Shown piece by piece: positions 26,901 through 35,032 of a stretch of 64,000 nt of DNA. The DNA comes from Phaeobacter gallaeciensis DSM 26640 (GTDB lineage: Bacteria > Pseudomonadota > Alphaproteobacteria > Rhodobacterales > Rhodobacteraceae), in assembly GCF_000511385.1 (NCBI RefSeq), contig NC_023137.1, forward strand, positions 2,611,001 through 2,675,000, in the 5' to 3' direction. The translations under genes were made by a program, and so were the position numbers. Under the pieces are notes generated by a model that saw nothing but the letters and a program-made list of their open reading frames with translations, made no database searches and was not told the origin of the DNA. Position 1 is the first letter of the stretch. The number at the start of each line of letters is the position of its first letter.

Positions 26901-27416
26901 TCAGCCCTGCGACTGCCCCGCCTCACGCCGTGCAATCATGATGGCGAGGATTTCTGCCATGGATTTGCTCTGCGCGCCCGGCGTGACACCCCCAATGCCA
27001 ATCCGATGCCCCAGTCGCCACCAGAGACCCGGCTGCCAACTGCGCGCGCCTTTGGAGGCTGTTCGGATCAGAAAGCCATTCGACGGTTTGAACGCAAAAA
27101 CCCCGCGATCCACCGCAACAACATCTGCCACCTTTGCAATCACCGTCCCGTCAGAACTGCGCAGCACCTGGTCGGTCAGTTCAATCCGCAACGCGGTGGC
27201 CTGCCACAGACGCATGGCCAGCCACAGGCAAAAGCCGCCGATGGCCAGCAGAAACACCAGCCAATGGGGGGCTGGTGGCGAGGCCAGCGCCACATAGATT
27301 GCCAGCGCACCGACCACGATCAGCATCGCCGTTGCCAGCACCCGCCGCGGCGCGGAGGCATCAACAGTTGCCAAAATCTCATCCGTCATTTCGCCCGATC
27401 CCGCCTTCTGGCCCAT
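26901..27416 (-). CDS. membrane protein of unknown function
   Basis: A 171-residue protein. Two adjacent membrane helices (VLATAMLIVVGALAIYVAL and WLVFLLAIGGFCLWLAM, about residues 25-70) precede a cytosolic or periplasmic beta-rich part (LRIELTDQVLRSSDGTVIA, FLIRTASKGARSW). This layout resembles PH-like or DUF-type membrane proteins, but no family is claimed. The ATG at 27414-27416 has GAGGA 9 bases upstream; an internal Met at residue 11 is an alternative start. Confidence 0.65.
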   Translation of the reverse strand: MGQKAGSGEMTDEILATVDASAPRRVLATAMLIVVGALAIYVALASPPAPHWLVFLLAIGGFCLWLAMRLWQATALRIELTDQVLRSSDGTVIAKVADVVAVDRGVFAFKPSNGFLIRTASKGARSWQPGLWWRLGHRIGIGGVTPGAQSKSMAEILAIMIARREAGQSQG

Positions 27417-27638
27417 CACTTATGTCCTCACCCTAGTCTTCAGCCCCGTCTGCACCATGGGGCCGGTCCCGGCGGATGTAGCCTGATTGCGTCAAGGGGC
27501 ATAGCCCCCTGTTGTGACGGTGTCCCGGAAAGACTGATATATGTGCGCCAACGCACACAGGAAGTGAGCAAGCGGGCCTTCCCGACACACTCGCACAGGT
27601 CTATCTATGAGGTCATACACAGCAACCGGAGACCCGCC

Positions 27639-28550
27639 ATGTCGATCCGTCCCATCCTGGAAACCCGCCCCGCCACACCGGCGCTTGAAGGCGCAGGTGT
27701 CAAACTGCACCGCGCCTTTGGTTTTCACGACCCGAGCGAGCTGGACCCCTTCCTGCTGTTCGACGACTTCCGCAATGACCGCCCCGAAGATTTCGAGGCC
27801 GGCTTTCCCTGGCACCCTCACCGGGGGATTGAAACCATCACCTATGTGCTGGACGGGACCGTTCACCATGGCGATTCCTTGGGCAACAACGGCACCTTGG
27901 GCGCAGGAGATGTCCAGTGGATGACGGCAGGGTCCGGGATTCTGCATCAGGAAATGCCGAAAGGAAACGCCAACGGCCAGATGCATGGCTTCCAGCTCTG
28001 GGGCAACCTGCCCGCCAGCCAGAAGATGACAGCCCCGCGCTATCAGGACATCACCGCCAAGGATATTCCCGAGGTGATTGACGACGATGGTACCCGGGTG
28101 AAGGTCATCGTTGGTGATTTCTGGGGCAAACGCGGTCCTGTCGATGGCATCGCTGCTGACCCGCAATATCTGGATGTCTCCGTCCCGCCGGGAGTGAAAA
28201 AGACCTTTCGCATCGACACCTACCGGCGCGCCTTTGCCTATGTCTTTGCCGGTCAGGGCGCCTTTGTCGATGCCGCGACACCGCAGGGTGTACTGTTGGA
28301 GAAAGAGGTCGCGGGCGAGGAGCTGCAAATCCGCGATATGTCCGGGGATCGCACGCTGGTCCGATTTGGCAGCGGTGAAGAAATCACCGTACAGGCTGGC
28401 CCGGAGGGCGTTCGCTTCCTGCTGATCTCAGGCGCTCCGATCGAAGAGCCCGTGGCCTGGCATGGTCCGATTGTCATGAACACAAAGGATGAGTTGCGGC
28501 AGGCCTTCAGGGATCTGCGCAATGGTCAGTTCATCCGACCCGCCCATTAG
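27639..28550 (+). CDS. pirin family protein
   Basis: A 303-residue double-cupin protein of the pirin/YhhW group, some members of which oxidise quercetin-like flavonols. The iron site is visible as HPHRGIETITYVL (two His and a nearby Glu, about residues 61-73), followed by HHGDSLGNNG and the downstream His/Glu in GILHQEMP. The ATG at 27639 follows an ACCGGAG site, and upstream frame extension is not supported. It converges on a TetR gene with a G+C-rich hairpin between them. Confidence 0.9.
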   Translation: MSIRPILETRPATPALEGAGVKLHRAFGFHDPSELDPFLLFDDFRNDRPEDFEAGFPWHPHRGIETITYVLDGTVHHGDSLGNNGTLGAGDVQWMTAGSGILHQEMPKGNANGQMHGFQLWGNLPASQKMTAPRYQDITAKDIPEVIDDDGTRVKVIVGDFWGKRGPVDGIAADPQYLDVSVPPGVKKTFRIDTYRRAFAYVFAGQGAFVDAATPQGVLLEKEVAGEELQIRDMSGDRTLVRFGSGEEITVQAGPEGVRFLLISGAPIEEPVAWHGPIVMNTKDELRQAFRDLRNGQFIRPAH

Positions 28551-28571
28551 ATCCGCCTCAGACAACCTGTC

Positions 28572-28595
28572 GGCGCCGCGTTGCTGCGCGGCGCC
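28572..28595. terminator. G+C-rich hairpin between convergent pirin and TetR genes
   Basis: The arms GGCGCCGCG (28572-28580) and CGCGGCGCC (28587-28595) pair perfectly around TTGCTG. There is no T tract on either strand, so it is a possible rather than classical terminator. The following 30 bases hold a direct repeat of CGGGTTCAGGC (28612 and 28626 region) just before the TetR stop. Confidence 0.45.
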
Positions 28596-28630
28596 GCCCC
28601 TCAACTGTACGGGTTCAGGCGGGCACGGGT

Positions 28631-29248
28631 TCAGGCCCGCACAGATTTCTGCACCATATCCCAGTAAATCGCCTCGACCTCGTCCAGCGACAGACGCCCC
28701 CCACTGCGATACCAAGTCATCACACCGTTTAGCATCGCAATCACTGCCAGAGTTGCGATTTTGGTGTCGGGGATATGAAACACGCCCAGCCGCACCCCAT
28801 CCTTCAGGATCGTTTCCAGCGCATTCTCATATTCGCGACGCAGGGACTCGATCGCGGTGAAATTGTCTTCCGACAGGTTCCGCAACTCCATATAAGCGAT
28901 GAAAACCGCGTCAGGTCGTTCCAGATGGAAGCGGATGTGAAACCGGGTAAAGGCCTCAAGCCGTGCCAGGACGTGATCTTCGACACTGCCAACTGATACA
29001 GTCTGATCCGGGGTCCGCAGATCCTGCCAGGCCTGCAACAACTCCGTCATATGACCTTCCATCAGGCTGAACAGCAGACTCTGCTTGTCAGGGGTATAGT
29101 TATAGAGCGCGCCAGCCTGGACCCCCACTTCGGAAGCGATCTGGCGCATTGAGACCGCCGCATACCCATGCTGGGCAAACAGCTTCAGCGCCGCAGCACG
29201 GATGCGCGGACCGGTGATATCGGAATGTGAACCTTGGGTACGTGCCAT
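28631..29248 (-). CDS. TetR/AcrR family transcriptional regulator
   Basis: A 205-residue regulator with an N-terminal TetR helix-turn-helix: IRAAALKLFAQHGYAAVSM followed by RQIASEVGVQAGALYNYTPDK at about residues 16-56. The C-terminal ligand domain is of the type often linked to fatty-acid or CoA-ester sensing (VFIAYMELRNLS, YENALETILKDGV). The ligand is unknown. A 28-base perfect palindrome begins 8 bases upstream of its start and is probably its own operator, implying autorepression. Confidence 0.9.
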   Translation of the reverse strand: MARTQGSHSDITGPRIRAAALKLFAQHGYAAVSMRQIASEVGVQAGALYNYTPDKQSLLFSLMEGHMTELLQAWQDLRTPDQTVSVGSVEDHVLARLEAFTRFHIRFHLERPDAVFIAYMELRNLSEDNFTAIESLRREYENALETILKDGVRLGVFHIPDTKIATLAVIAMLNGVMTWYRSGGRLSLDEVEAIYWDMVQKSVRA

Positions 29249-29255
29249 CTTTCGA

Positions 29256-29283
29256 TTTTATATGAACATTTGTTCATATAAAA
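29256..29283. promoter_or_regulatory. perfect 13-base-arm palindrome, likely TetR operator
   Basis: TTTTATATGAACA (29256-29268) and TGTTCATATAAAA (29271-29283) are exact reverse complements separated by TT. The site lies just upstream of the TetR start codon and about 60 bases before the divergent lipoprotein gene. Both the symmetry and the position fit an operator covering the promoter region. Confidence 0.8.
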
Positions 29284-29345
29284 GCCCTGCTTGTGCCTTT
29301 TCAACAATATGTGCATCAAGGGAATAGTGAACAAGGATGGTTTTG

Positions 29346-29675
29346 ATGCAATCGCCCGCACAGCCCAAAAACCGACCCCCGATGCCCAGCATTTGTGCGA
29401 TTTCGGCATTGGGCTCCGTCCGTCGGTATTCCCGGCTTTTCCCTCTGTTGGCCGCCGCTGTGCTCGCCTCGGCCTGCGCCCGCGTGCCGGAGCTGGAGGA
29501 CCAGCTCACACCCGATCTGCGCGGCGCCGACTACCCTGCCCTTGTGCCCTTGGAGGATGCGCTTCAGCCCAGCCCCCCCGCAGCGGAGGAGAGTAAAGCG
29601 CTGGAAGACACGCTGGATGCCCGCGCCGCCCGTTTGCAGGCCCGCGCTGATCGCCTGCGCGCCGCGCAACCCTGA
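29346..29675 (+). CDS. small lipoprotein of unknown function
   Basis: A 109-residue protein from ATG 29346, with AAGGA about 7 bases upstream; ATG 29337 is an alternative. It has a long N-terminal region, a hydrophobic segment and the lipobox VLASAC (acyl-Cys near residue 44 from this start), then a short acidic region (DLRGADYPALVPLEDAL) and a charged helical C-terminus rich in Ala, Arg and Leu. It could tether an envelope complex. It is divergent from the TetR gene and may share its operator. Confidence 0.65.
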   Translation: MQSPAQPKNRPPMPSICAISALGSVRRYSRLFPLLAAAVLASACARVPELEDQLTPDLRGADYPALVPLEDALQPSPPAAEESKALEDTLDARAARLQARADRLRAAQP

Positions 29676-29690
29676 CGCCGGACGCCCCGC

Positions 29691-29816
29691 TTAGCAGCCC
29701 CGGCAGCCCCCGCAGCCCCCGCAGCCCCCGCAGCCATGAGCAAAGCCGCCTGAAATCGCAGCAACACACACCCTGCATTGGGATTTGTCGGCCACGTATC
29801 GCCGCCGCCGTTGCAC
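29691..29816 (-). CDS. candidate Cys/Gly-rich mini-protein (41 or 34 residues)
   Basis: A minus-strand frame ending in TAA at 29691-29693 opens with GTG at 29814-29816 (41 residues) or GTG at 29793-29795 (34 residues). It encodes a basic start (QRRRRYVADKSQCRVC), a short apolar stretch (VAAISGGFAH) and the tail GCGGCGGCGGCRGC. Seven of its last-half residues are Cys. The tail is encoded by a 9-base tandem repeat. Ribosome binding sites are weak, so expression is unproven, but the reading frame gives a far more protein-like product than the competing Ala/Gly frame. It could bind metal or be a modified peptide precursor; no function is assigned. Confidence 0.4.
   Translation of the reverse strand: MQRRRRYVADKSQCRVCVAAISGGFAHGCGGCGGCGGCRGC
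29694..29735. repeat. 9-base tandem repeat, about 4.7 copies
   Basis: The plus-strand unit GCAGCCCCC recurs at 29703, 29712 and 29721, preceded by one variant copy at 29694 (last base G) and followed by a partial copy. Read on the minus strand it encodes repeated Cys-Gly-Gly. Copy number could vary by slippage while keeping frame, because the unit is three codons. Confidence 0.9.
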
Positions 29817-29875
29817 CGCTGCGCCGAACCCGCTAAGGCGGGGAGACGTCTTTCGGAATTAAAGGATCCCCAGCT

Positions 29876-31162
29876 ATGACAGAGCCGCTTCGCCTTGGTA
29901 TTGCAGGTTTGGGCACGGTTGGCACCGGCGTGATCAAGATCATCCGCCGTCAGGCAGCCATGCTGGAGGCCCGCACCGGACGCCAGATCCAGATCACAGC
30001 GGTGTCCGCGCGGGACGCAAGCAAGGACCGTGGCGTGCCGCTTGGCGATTATGCCTGGGAAACCGACCCCGTGGCGCTGGCCACCCGCGATGACGTCGAT
30101 GTTTTTGTCGAGCTGATGGGCGGTCATGAAGGCGCAGCCAAGGCTGCGACCGAGGCCGCATTGGAAGCAGGCAAGGACGTTGTCACCGCCAATAAGGCGC
30201 TGCTGGCGATCCATGGTCAGGCGCTGGCCGAACAGGCCGAAGCTGCAGGCCGTGTGATCCGCTTTGAAGCCGCTGTTGCCGGTGGCATCCCGGTGATCAA
30301 ATCCCTGACTGAAGGTCTGGCAGGCAATGAAATCACCCGCGTCATGGGCGTGATGAACGGCACCTGCAACTATATTCTGACTCAGATGGAAGCCACCGGT
30401 CAGGGCTACAACGCCCTGTTCGAGGAATGTGGCCGCCTTGGCTATCTTGAGGCTGATCCCAATCTGGATGTGGGCGGCATCGACGCCGGGCACAAACTGG
30501 CGATCCTGTCCGCCATCGCCTTTGGCACCAAGCCCGCCTTTGACGATGTGCAGCTGGAAGGCATCCAGCGGATCAGTCTCGATGACATCCGTCACGCCGC
30601 CGATATGGGCTACCGGATCAAGCTTCTGGGCGTGGCGCAGCGCACCGGGCGTGGGCTGGAACAGCGCATGTCGCCCTGTCTGGTGCCTGCGAACTCGCCG
30701 CTCGGCCAGTTGGAAGGCGGCACCAATATGGTGGTGATCGAAGGCGACGCGGTAGAACAGATCGTCCTGCGCGGCCCCGGCGCCGGCGAAGGCCCGACTG
30801 CCAGTGCGGTCCTTGGTGACATCTGCGACCTGGCCCGCGGCAGCCGGTTCGCCACCTTCGGCCAGCCTGCCACCTCGCTTGAGGATGCGCCCGCCGCCCA
30901 GACCAGCCTTGCCGCGCCGCATTATCTGCGCCTTGCCCTGCTGGACAAACCCGGCGCATTGGCAAAGGTCGCCGCTGCGCTTGGCAATGCCGGAATCTCC
31001 ATCGACCGGATGCGGCAGTACGGCCACTCCGAGCCGACCGCGCCAGTGCTGATCGTGACGCATAAATGCACCTCCAGCAGCTTGCAGACGGCGCTGGACG
31101 ATCTGGCCAAGACCGATGTGGTGGCAGCGGATCCCGTTGCCCTGCGCATCGAAGAGGTCTGA
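29876..31162 (+). CDS. hom: homoserine dehydrogenase
   Basis: Reduces aspartate semialdehyde to homoserine, the branch point to threonine and methionine. The 428-residue protein has the cofactor motif IAGLGTVGTGV near residue 8, NKALLA near 100, the catalytic region GVMNGTCNYILTQM near 160 and EADPNLDVGGIDAGHKL near 200. A C-terminal ACT domain begins with YLRLALLDKPGALAKVA near 348 and is probably the site of feedback control. AAGGA lies 9 bases before the ATG. The gene is followed by glpX on the same strand. Confidence 0.96.
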   Translation: MTEPLRLGIAGLGTVGTGVIKIIRRQAAMLEARTGRQIQITAVSARDASKDRGVPLGDYAWETDPVALATRDDVDVFVELMGGHEGAAKAATEAALEAGKDVVTANKALLAIHGQALAEQAEAAGRVIRFEAAVAGGIPVIKSLTEGLAGNEITRVMGVMNGTCNYILTQMEATGQGYNALFEECGRLGYLEADPNLDVGGIDAGHKLAILSAIAFGTKPAFDDVQLEGIQRISLDDIRHAADMGYRIKLLGVAQRTGRGLEQRMSPCLVPANSPLGQLEGGTNMVVIEGDAVEQIVLRGPGAGEGPTASAVLGDICDLARGSRFATFGQPATSLEDAPAAQTSLAAPHYLRLALLDKPGALAKVAAALGNAGISIDRMRQYGHSEPTAPVLIVTHKCTSSSLQTALDDLAKTDVVAADPVALRIEEV

Positions 31163-31185
31163 TCGCGCCCAGAACAGAAAAACAC

Positions 31186-31219
31186 CGGTAACGGCGCCTG
31201 TTGCTAAGGCCCGTTACCG
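31186..31219 (+). terminator. hairpin after hom
   Basis: CGGTAACGG (31186-31194) and CCGTTACCG (31211-31219) are perfect complements. There is no T tract, so this may be a processing or Rho-related stem, or a leader element of glpX, rather than a strong terminator. Confidence 0.4.
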
Positions 31220-31295
31220 CCAACCGCCCTTGCCCGCGCTGCCAGATGCAGGGTATGCGACGGCACCGACCCGGGATTGAGATAGGACATTGGCT

Positions 31296-32279
31296 ATGAC
31301 TTCTGACACCAACGACGCCGCATTTAACGACCGCCTGCTGTCGCTCGGACTGGCCCGCGTGGCCGAACAGGCCGCTCTGGCCTCTGCACCGCTGATTGGT
31401 CGCGGCGACGAGAAAGCCGCCGATCAGGCCGCCGTCAACGCCATGCGCGAACAGCTGAATCTTCTGGATATCGCAGGCGTCGTGGTCATCGGCGAAGGGG
31501 AGCGGGACGAAGCGCCCATGCTCTTTATTGGTGAGGAAGTCGGCACCGGCAAAGGCCCCGGCGTTGATATCGCGCTGGACCCGCTGGAAGGCACCACGCT
31601 GACAGCCAAGGATATGCCGAACGCTCTCACCGTGATTGCAATGGGGCCGCGCGGCTCCATGCTGCATGCACCCGACACCTATATGGACAAGCTCGCGGTA
31701 GGCCCCGGCCTGCCCGATGGCGTGGTCTCGCTGGACATGAGCCCGCGCGAGCGGGTTGAGGCGCTGGCAAAGGCCAAGGGTTGCCTGCCCACCGACATCA
31801 CCGTCTGCATTCTGGAACGTCCTCGTCATGAGGCGATGATTGCCGAGGTGCGCGAAACCGGCGCCGCCATCCGCCTGATCACCGATGGCGATGTCGCCGG
31901 CGTGATGCATTGCGCCGAATCTGAGATTACCGGCATCGACATGTATATGGGTCAGGGCGGCGCCCCTGAAGGGGTGCTGGCAGCTGCGGCATTGAAATGT
32001 ATGGGGGGTCAGATCTTCGGCCGCCTGTTGTTCCGCAACGATGATGAGAAAGCCCGCGCTGCCAAGGCCGGCATCACCGATCTGGACCGCGTCTATGCCC
32101 GCGATGAGATGGTCACCAGCGATGTGATCTTTGCCGCCACCGGTGTGACCGGCGGCTCTCTGCTGCCAGCGATCAAGCGTCAGCCGGGCTGGGTTGAAAC
32201 CACCACATTGCTGATGCGCTCCAAGACCGGATCGGTGCGCCGGATGAGCTACCGGACACCGCTCAGCGCCCATCAGTAG
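31296..32279 (+). CDS. glpX: class II fructose-1,6-bisphosphatase GlpX
   Basis: Hydrolyses fructose 1,6-bisphosphate in gluconeogenesis, or sedoheptulose bisphosphate in some bacteria. The 327-residue protein shows the GlpX metal-site blocks VVVIGEGERDEAPML and ALDPLEGTTLTAKDM, then TDGDVAGVMHCA and later TGVTGGSLL. ATG 31296 is used rather than the upstream TTG because the family begins there and AGGAC precedes it. Confidence 0.95.
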   Translation: MTSDTNDAAFNDRLLSLGLARVAEQAALASAPLIGRGDEKAADQAAVNAMREQLNLLDIAGVVVIGEGERDEAPMLFIGEEVGTGKGPGVDIALDPLEGTTLTAKDMPNALTVIAMGPRGSMLHAPDTYMDKLAVGPGLPDGVVSLDMSPRERVEALAKAKGCLPTDITVCILERPRHEAMIAEVRETGAAIRLITDGDVAGVMHCAESEITGIDMYMGQGGAPEGVLAAAALKCMGGQIFGRLLFRNDDEKARAAKAGITDLDRVYARDEMVTSDVIFAATGVTGGSLLPAIKRQPGWVETTTLLMRSKTGSVRRMSYRTPLSAHQ

Positions 32280-32335
32280 GCTCTGAGCGTGCAGCTTGCA
32301 GCACAGGTCGGAATTTGAGTATTTGAAGAAAGGTG

Positions 32336-32365
32336 AAAGGCCGGGTCCGCGCAGATCCGGCCTTT
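32336..32365 (+). terminator. hairpin between glpX and recJ
   Basis: AAAGGCCGG (32336-32344) pairs with CCGGCCTTT (32357-32365), with a further GTC/GAT partial match inside. A short TTT follows. It is about 57 bases after the glpX stop and may attenuate transcription into recJ. Confidence 0.55.
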
Positions 32366-32413
32366 GCCATGACCGGGCCCTGTACAGGCCCCCTCAGGAA
32401 TAAGGGCGCTGAC

Positions 32414-34156
32414 ATGAGTTTTCTGGGAGTTGAGACCTCACTCACCGGGCGTCGCTGGATTGGTCCCGATGTGGAGATCGCCCGCGCCGCCGAGATGATG
32501 GAACAGCAGACCGCCCTGCCCGCCGCCGTCTGTCAGGTGCTGGCGCGGCGCGGCGTCCCGGCGCATGAAGCCAGCGGCTTTCTGACCCCACAGCTGAAGG
32601 AGCTACTCCCCGATCCCCGGCGGATGAAGGATATGGAACCCGCCGCGGCCCGTTTCCTGCAAGCGGTGGAGCGCCGCGAACGGATCGCGGTCTTTGCCGA
32701 TTATGATGTTGATGGCGGGTCTTCTGCGGCGTTGCTTCTGGTATGGCTTGATCAGGTCGGTCTTGGGGCCACGCTCTATGTGCCGGACCGTATCGATGAG
32801 GGCTATGGCCCTAATGATGCGGCGATGGCCGCTCTGGCCCGCGATCACGATCTGATCGTCTGCGTCGACTGTGGCACGCTGTCCCATGGTCCGATTGCCG
32901 CCGCCAAGGGCGCTGATGTGATCGTACTCGACCACCACCTCGGCGGAGAGACCCTGCCGGATTGTGTCGCAGTGGTGAACCCCAACCGCCAGGATGAGGA
33001 CGGCGACCTGGGCTATTTCTGTGCCGCCGGTGTTGTGTTCCTGATGCTGGTAGAGCTGCGCCGCCAGATGCGGGACAAGGGGCTTGGCACCGGTCCCGAC
33101 CTGATGGCTTTGCTGGATCTGGTTGCCCTGGCCACCGTCGCCGATGTGGCACCGCTGATTGAGGCCAACCGCGCACTGGTGCGTCAGGGGCTCAAGGTCA
33201 TGGCCGCCCGGCAGCGGCCCGGACTGGTGGCACTGGCGGATGTGTCGCGCATGGATTCTGCCCCCTCCACCTATCACCTTGGCTTTCTGCTAGGACCACG
33301 GGTCAACGCGGGCGGGCGGATTGGCAAGGCCGATCTGGGCGCGCGCCTGTTGGCCACCACCAACCCGGCGGAAGCCGAGGCCATCGCCGCGCGTCTGGAT
33401 GAGCTGAACAGCGAGCGCCGCGATATCGAAAACGCCGTTCGCGCCGCCGCGCTGGAACAGGCTGAGGCGCGCGGACTGGACGCTCCGCTGGTCTGGGCGG
33501 CTGGCGAAGGCTGGCACCCCGGCGTCGTCGGTATCGTGGCCTCCCGCCTGAAAGAAGCCGCAGGCCGCCCGGCGATTGTCATCGGTCTGGACGGGGATGA
33601 GGGCAAGGGATCAGGTCGCTCTGTCAGCGGCATTGACCTTGGCGCGTCGATCCAGAAAACCGCCGCCGAGGGCCTGCTGATCAAGGGCGGTGGTCACAAG
33701 ATGGCCGCTGGTCTGACCGTGGCTCGCGACCAGCTGGAACCCGCTATGGCTCGGCTGAGCGAGTTGCTGGCCAAACAGGGAGCCGGCGACCTTGGCCCCA
33801 GCGACCTGAAGCTTGACGGAATGCTGATGCCCGGCGCCGCCACAGTACCGCTGATCGAACAGATCGAACAGGCAGGCCCGTTTGGGGCCGGCGCCCCTGC
33901 CCCGCGCTATGGGTTTCCGGATCTTCAGGTGCGCTTTGCCAAACGGGTTGGCGAGAGCCATCTGAAACTCTCGCTCAGTGACGGGTTGAGCAGCGGGATT
34001 GATGCCATCTGCTTTGGCGCTTTTGACACCGCTCTGGGAGCGCGCCTGCTGGATCACGGTGGCGCGCGGTTCCATTTTGCCGGTCGGCTTGAAATCAATA
34101 CCTGGGGGGGGCGCCAGTCCGTACAACTGCGACTGGAGGACGCCGCTGAGGCCTGA
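32414..34156 (+). CDS. recJ: single-stranded-DNA-specific exonuclease RecJ
   Basis: A 5'-3' ssDNA exonuclease of recombination and mismatch repair. The 580-residue protein has the DHH phosphoesterase motifs: FADYDVDGGSSAALL near residue 95, VCVDCG near 152, VLDHHLGGE near 171, and the DHHA1 region with GGHKMAAGLTV near 430. ATG 32414 gives the family N-terminus; the longer frame from 32333 is unlikely. An OB-like C-terminal part completes the protein. Confidence 0.95.
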   Translation: MSFLGVETSLTGRRWIGPDVEIARAAEMMEQQTALPAAVCQVLARRGVPAHEASGFLTPQLKELLPDPRRMKDMEPAAARFLQAVERRERIAVFADYDVDGGSSAALLLVWLDQVGLGATLYVPDRIDEGYGPNDAAMAALARDHDLIVCVDCGTLSHGPIAAAKGADVIVLDHHLGGETLPDCVAVVNPNRQDEDGDLGYFCAAGVVFLMLVELRRQMRDKGLGTGPDLMALLDLVALATVADVAPLIEANRALVRQGLKVMAARQRPGLVALADVSRMDSAPSTYHLGFLLGPRVNAGGRIGKADLGARLLATTNPAEAEAIAARLDELNSERRDIENAVRAAALEQAEARGLDAPLVWAAGEGWHPGVVGIVASRLKEAAGRPAIVIGLDGDEGKGSGRSVSGIDLGASIQKTAAEGLLIKGGGHKMAAGLTVARDQLEPAMARLSELLAKQGAGDLGPSDLKLDGMLMPGAATVPLIEQIEQAGPFGAGAPAPRYGFPDLQVRFAKRVGESHLKLSLSDGLSSGIDAICFGAFDTALGARLLDHGGARFHFAGRLEINTWGGRQSVQLRLEDAAEA

Positions 34157-34255
34157 GATCCGCCAGCAAAAGTACTGCAGACAAGGGGCCTGTCAGCTGA
34201 AAATAGACGCCACCTGCTCACGACAAAATAAATTGCAGTACTGTTGTTTTTTAGC

Positions 34256-34284
34256 TTGCGGGTTCCCGCCCGAAACACTAAATA
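34256..34284 (+). promoter_or_regulatory. promoter of the first tRNA-Glu gene
   Basis: TTGCGG (34256-34261), a 17-base spacer and TAAATA (34279-34284) lie 16 bases before the tRNA 5' end. The second copy has the same layout, which supports the call. Confidence 0.7.
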
Positions 34285-34300
34285 CCCGCTCACACCAAGT

Positions 34301-34375
34301 GGCCCGTTCGTCTATCGGTTAGGACGCCAGGTTTTCAACCTGGAAAGAGGGGTTCGATTCCCCTACGGGCTGCCA
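34301..34375 (+). tRNA. tRNA-Glu (anticodon TTC), copy 1
   Basis: A 75-base cloverleaf with CCA encoded. The acceptor arms GGCCCGT and ACGGGCT pair with one G-U. The anticodon stem CCAGG/CCTGG holds the loop TTTTCAA with anticodon TTC at its centre, and the T loop GTTCGATTC is standard. Five upstream and three downstream bases are also identical in the second copy. Confidence 0.97.
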
Positions 34376-34709
34376 CTTCTCCTCATAATCATGTCCGATT
34401 GAGTGTATGTGTCTTGCAGCTGCTGCTAGTGCATATCTGCAGAAGCCATTTCTTACAGCGCAGTTTCGACTGTCCGACGCCTGTTCCACCAAGGGCGCAG
34501 ATCCGTGAACACCATGCTCCGCGGATTGAGCAGAGACAGGCAGCAATCGCAAAAACACGTCAGATACCACAGACAGAACACCTATTTATTATCATATTTT
34601 TCATAAGCTTGCGGGACATCTTGCGAGATTGAAAAAAACTCGCACCGATATCAAAATCCCTCTTGCGCCGGGGCGATGTACTCAGTAAACACGCCCTCAC
34701 AGAGCAAGT
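34376..34709. other. 334-base spacer between the tRNA-Glu copies
   Basis: A relatively A+T-rich spacer (for example the run of A and T near 34583-34645) with no supportable gene. Its end carries a promoter for the second tRNA: TTGCGC (34663-34668), a 17-base spacer, then TAAACA (34686-34691), 18 bases before the tRNA. Short open frames here have neither ribosome binding sites nor protein-like composition. Confidence 0.6.
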
Positions 34710-34784
34710 GGCCCGTTCGTCTATCGGTTAGGACGCCAGGTTTTCAACCTGGAAAGAGGGGTTCGATTCCCCTACGGGCTGCCA
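34710..34784 (+). tRNA. tRNA-Glu (anticodon TTC), copy 2
   Basis: Identical over all 75 bases to copy 1, including the encoded CCA. The downstream sequence is TTTGTTTTCC, which may serve as a short terminator tract behind the extended stem AAGTGGC/GCCACTT. The 248 bases from 34785 to the stop of the next gene at 35033 hold nothing recognisable. Confidence 0.97.
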
Positions 34785-35032
34785 CTTTGTTTTCCCCGAA
34801 TATTATGACACGCATACTATCGGAAACACCATTCGTGTATGCCTAACTGTGCAGGTATCCGACTGCTGCGGCTGATCCAATTCTGTCCGCTCTCAATAAG
34901 CAGCGCCCCTGCGATACGCATACCACATTTGGATCAGACCCGGTTCCATGTGCACACCAAGGATCAATGCACCCGCGTATCAGACTACGTCAAGACGCCA
35001 GCGGTACTGCAGAAGCACCGGATGGCTGAGCC

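Noticed and set aside
28631..29248. TetR regulator as part of a fatty-acid operon
   Set aside because: No acyl-CoA or lipid gene lies beside it in the window; the type of ligand domain alone is not enough.
34399..34632. 77-codon ORF between the tRNA-Glu genes
   Set aside because: No ribosome binding site, mixed composition and no recognisable feature; a chance frame in an A+T-rich spacer.
34301..34784. Genomic island attachment site at the duplicated tRNA-Glu
   Set aside because: No integrase, phage or transposase gene lies nearby, and both copies are complete with their own promoters.
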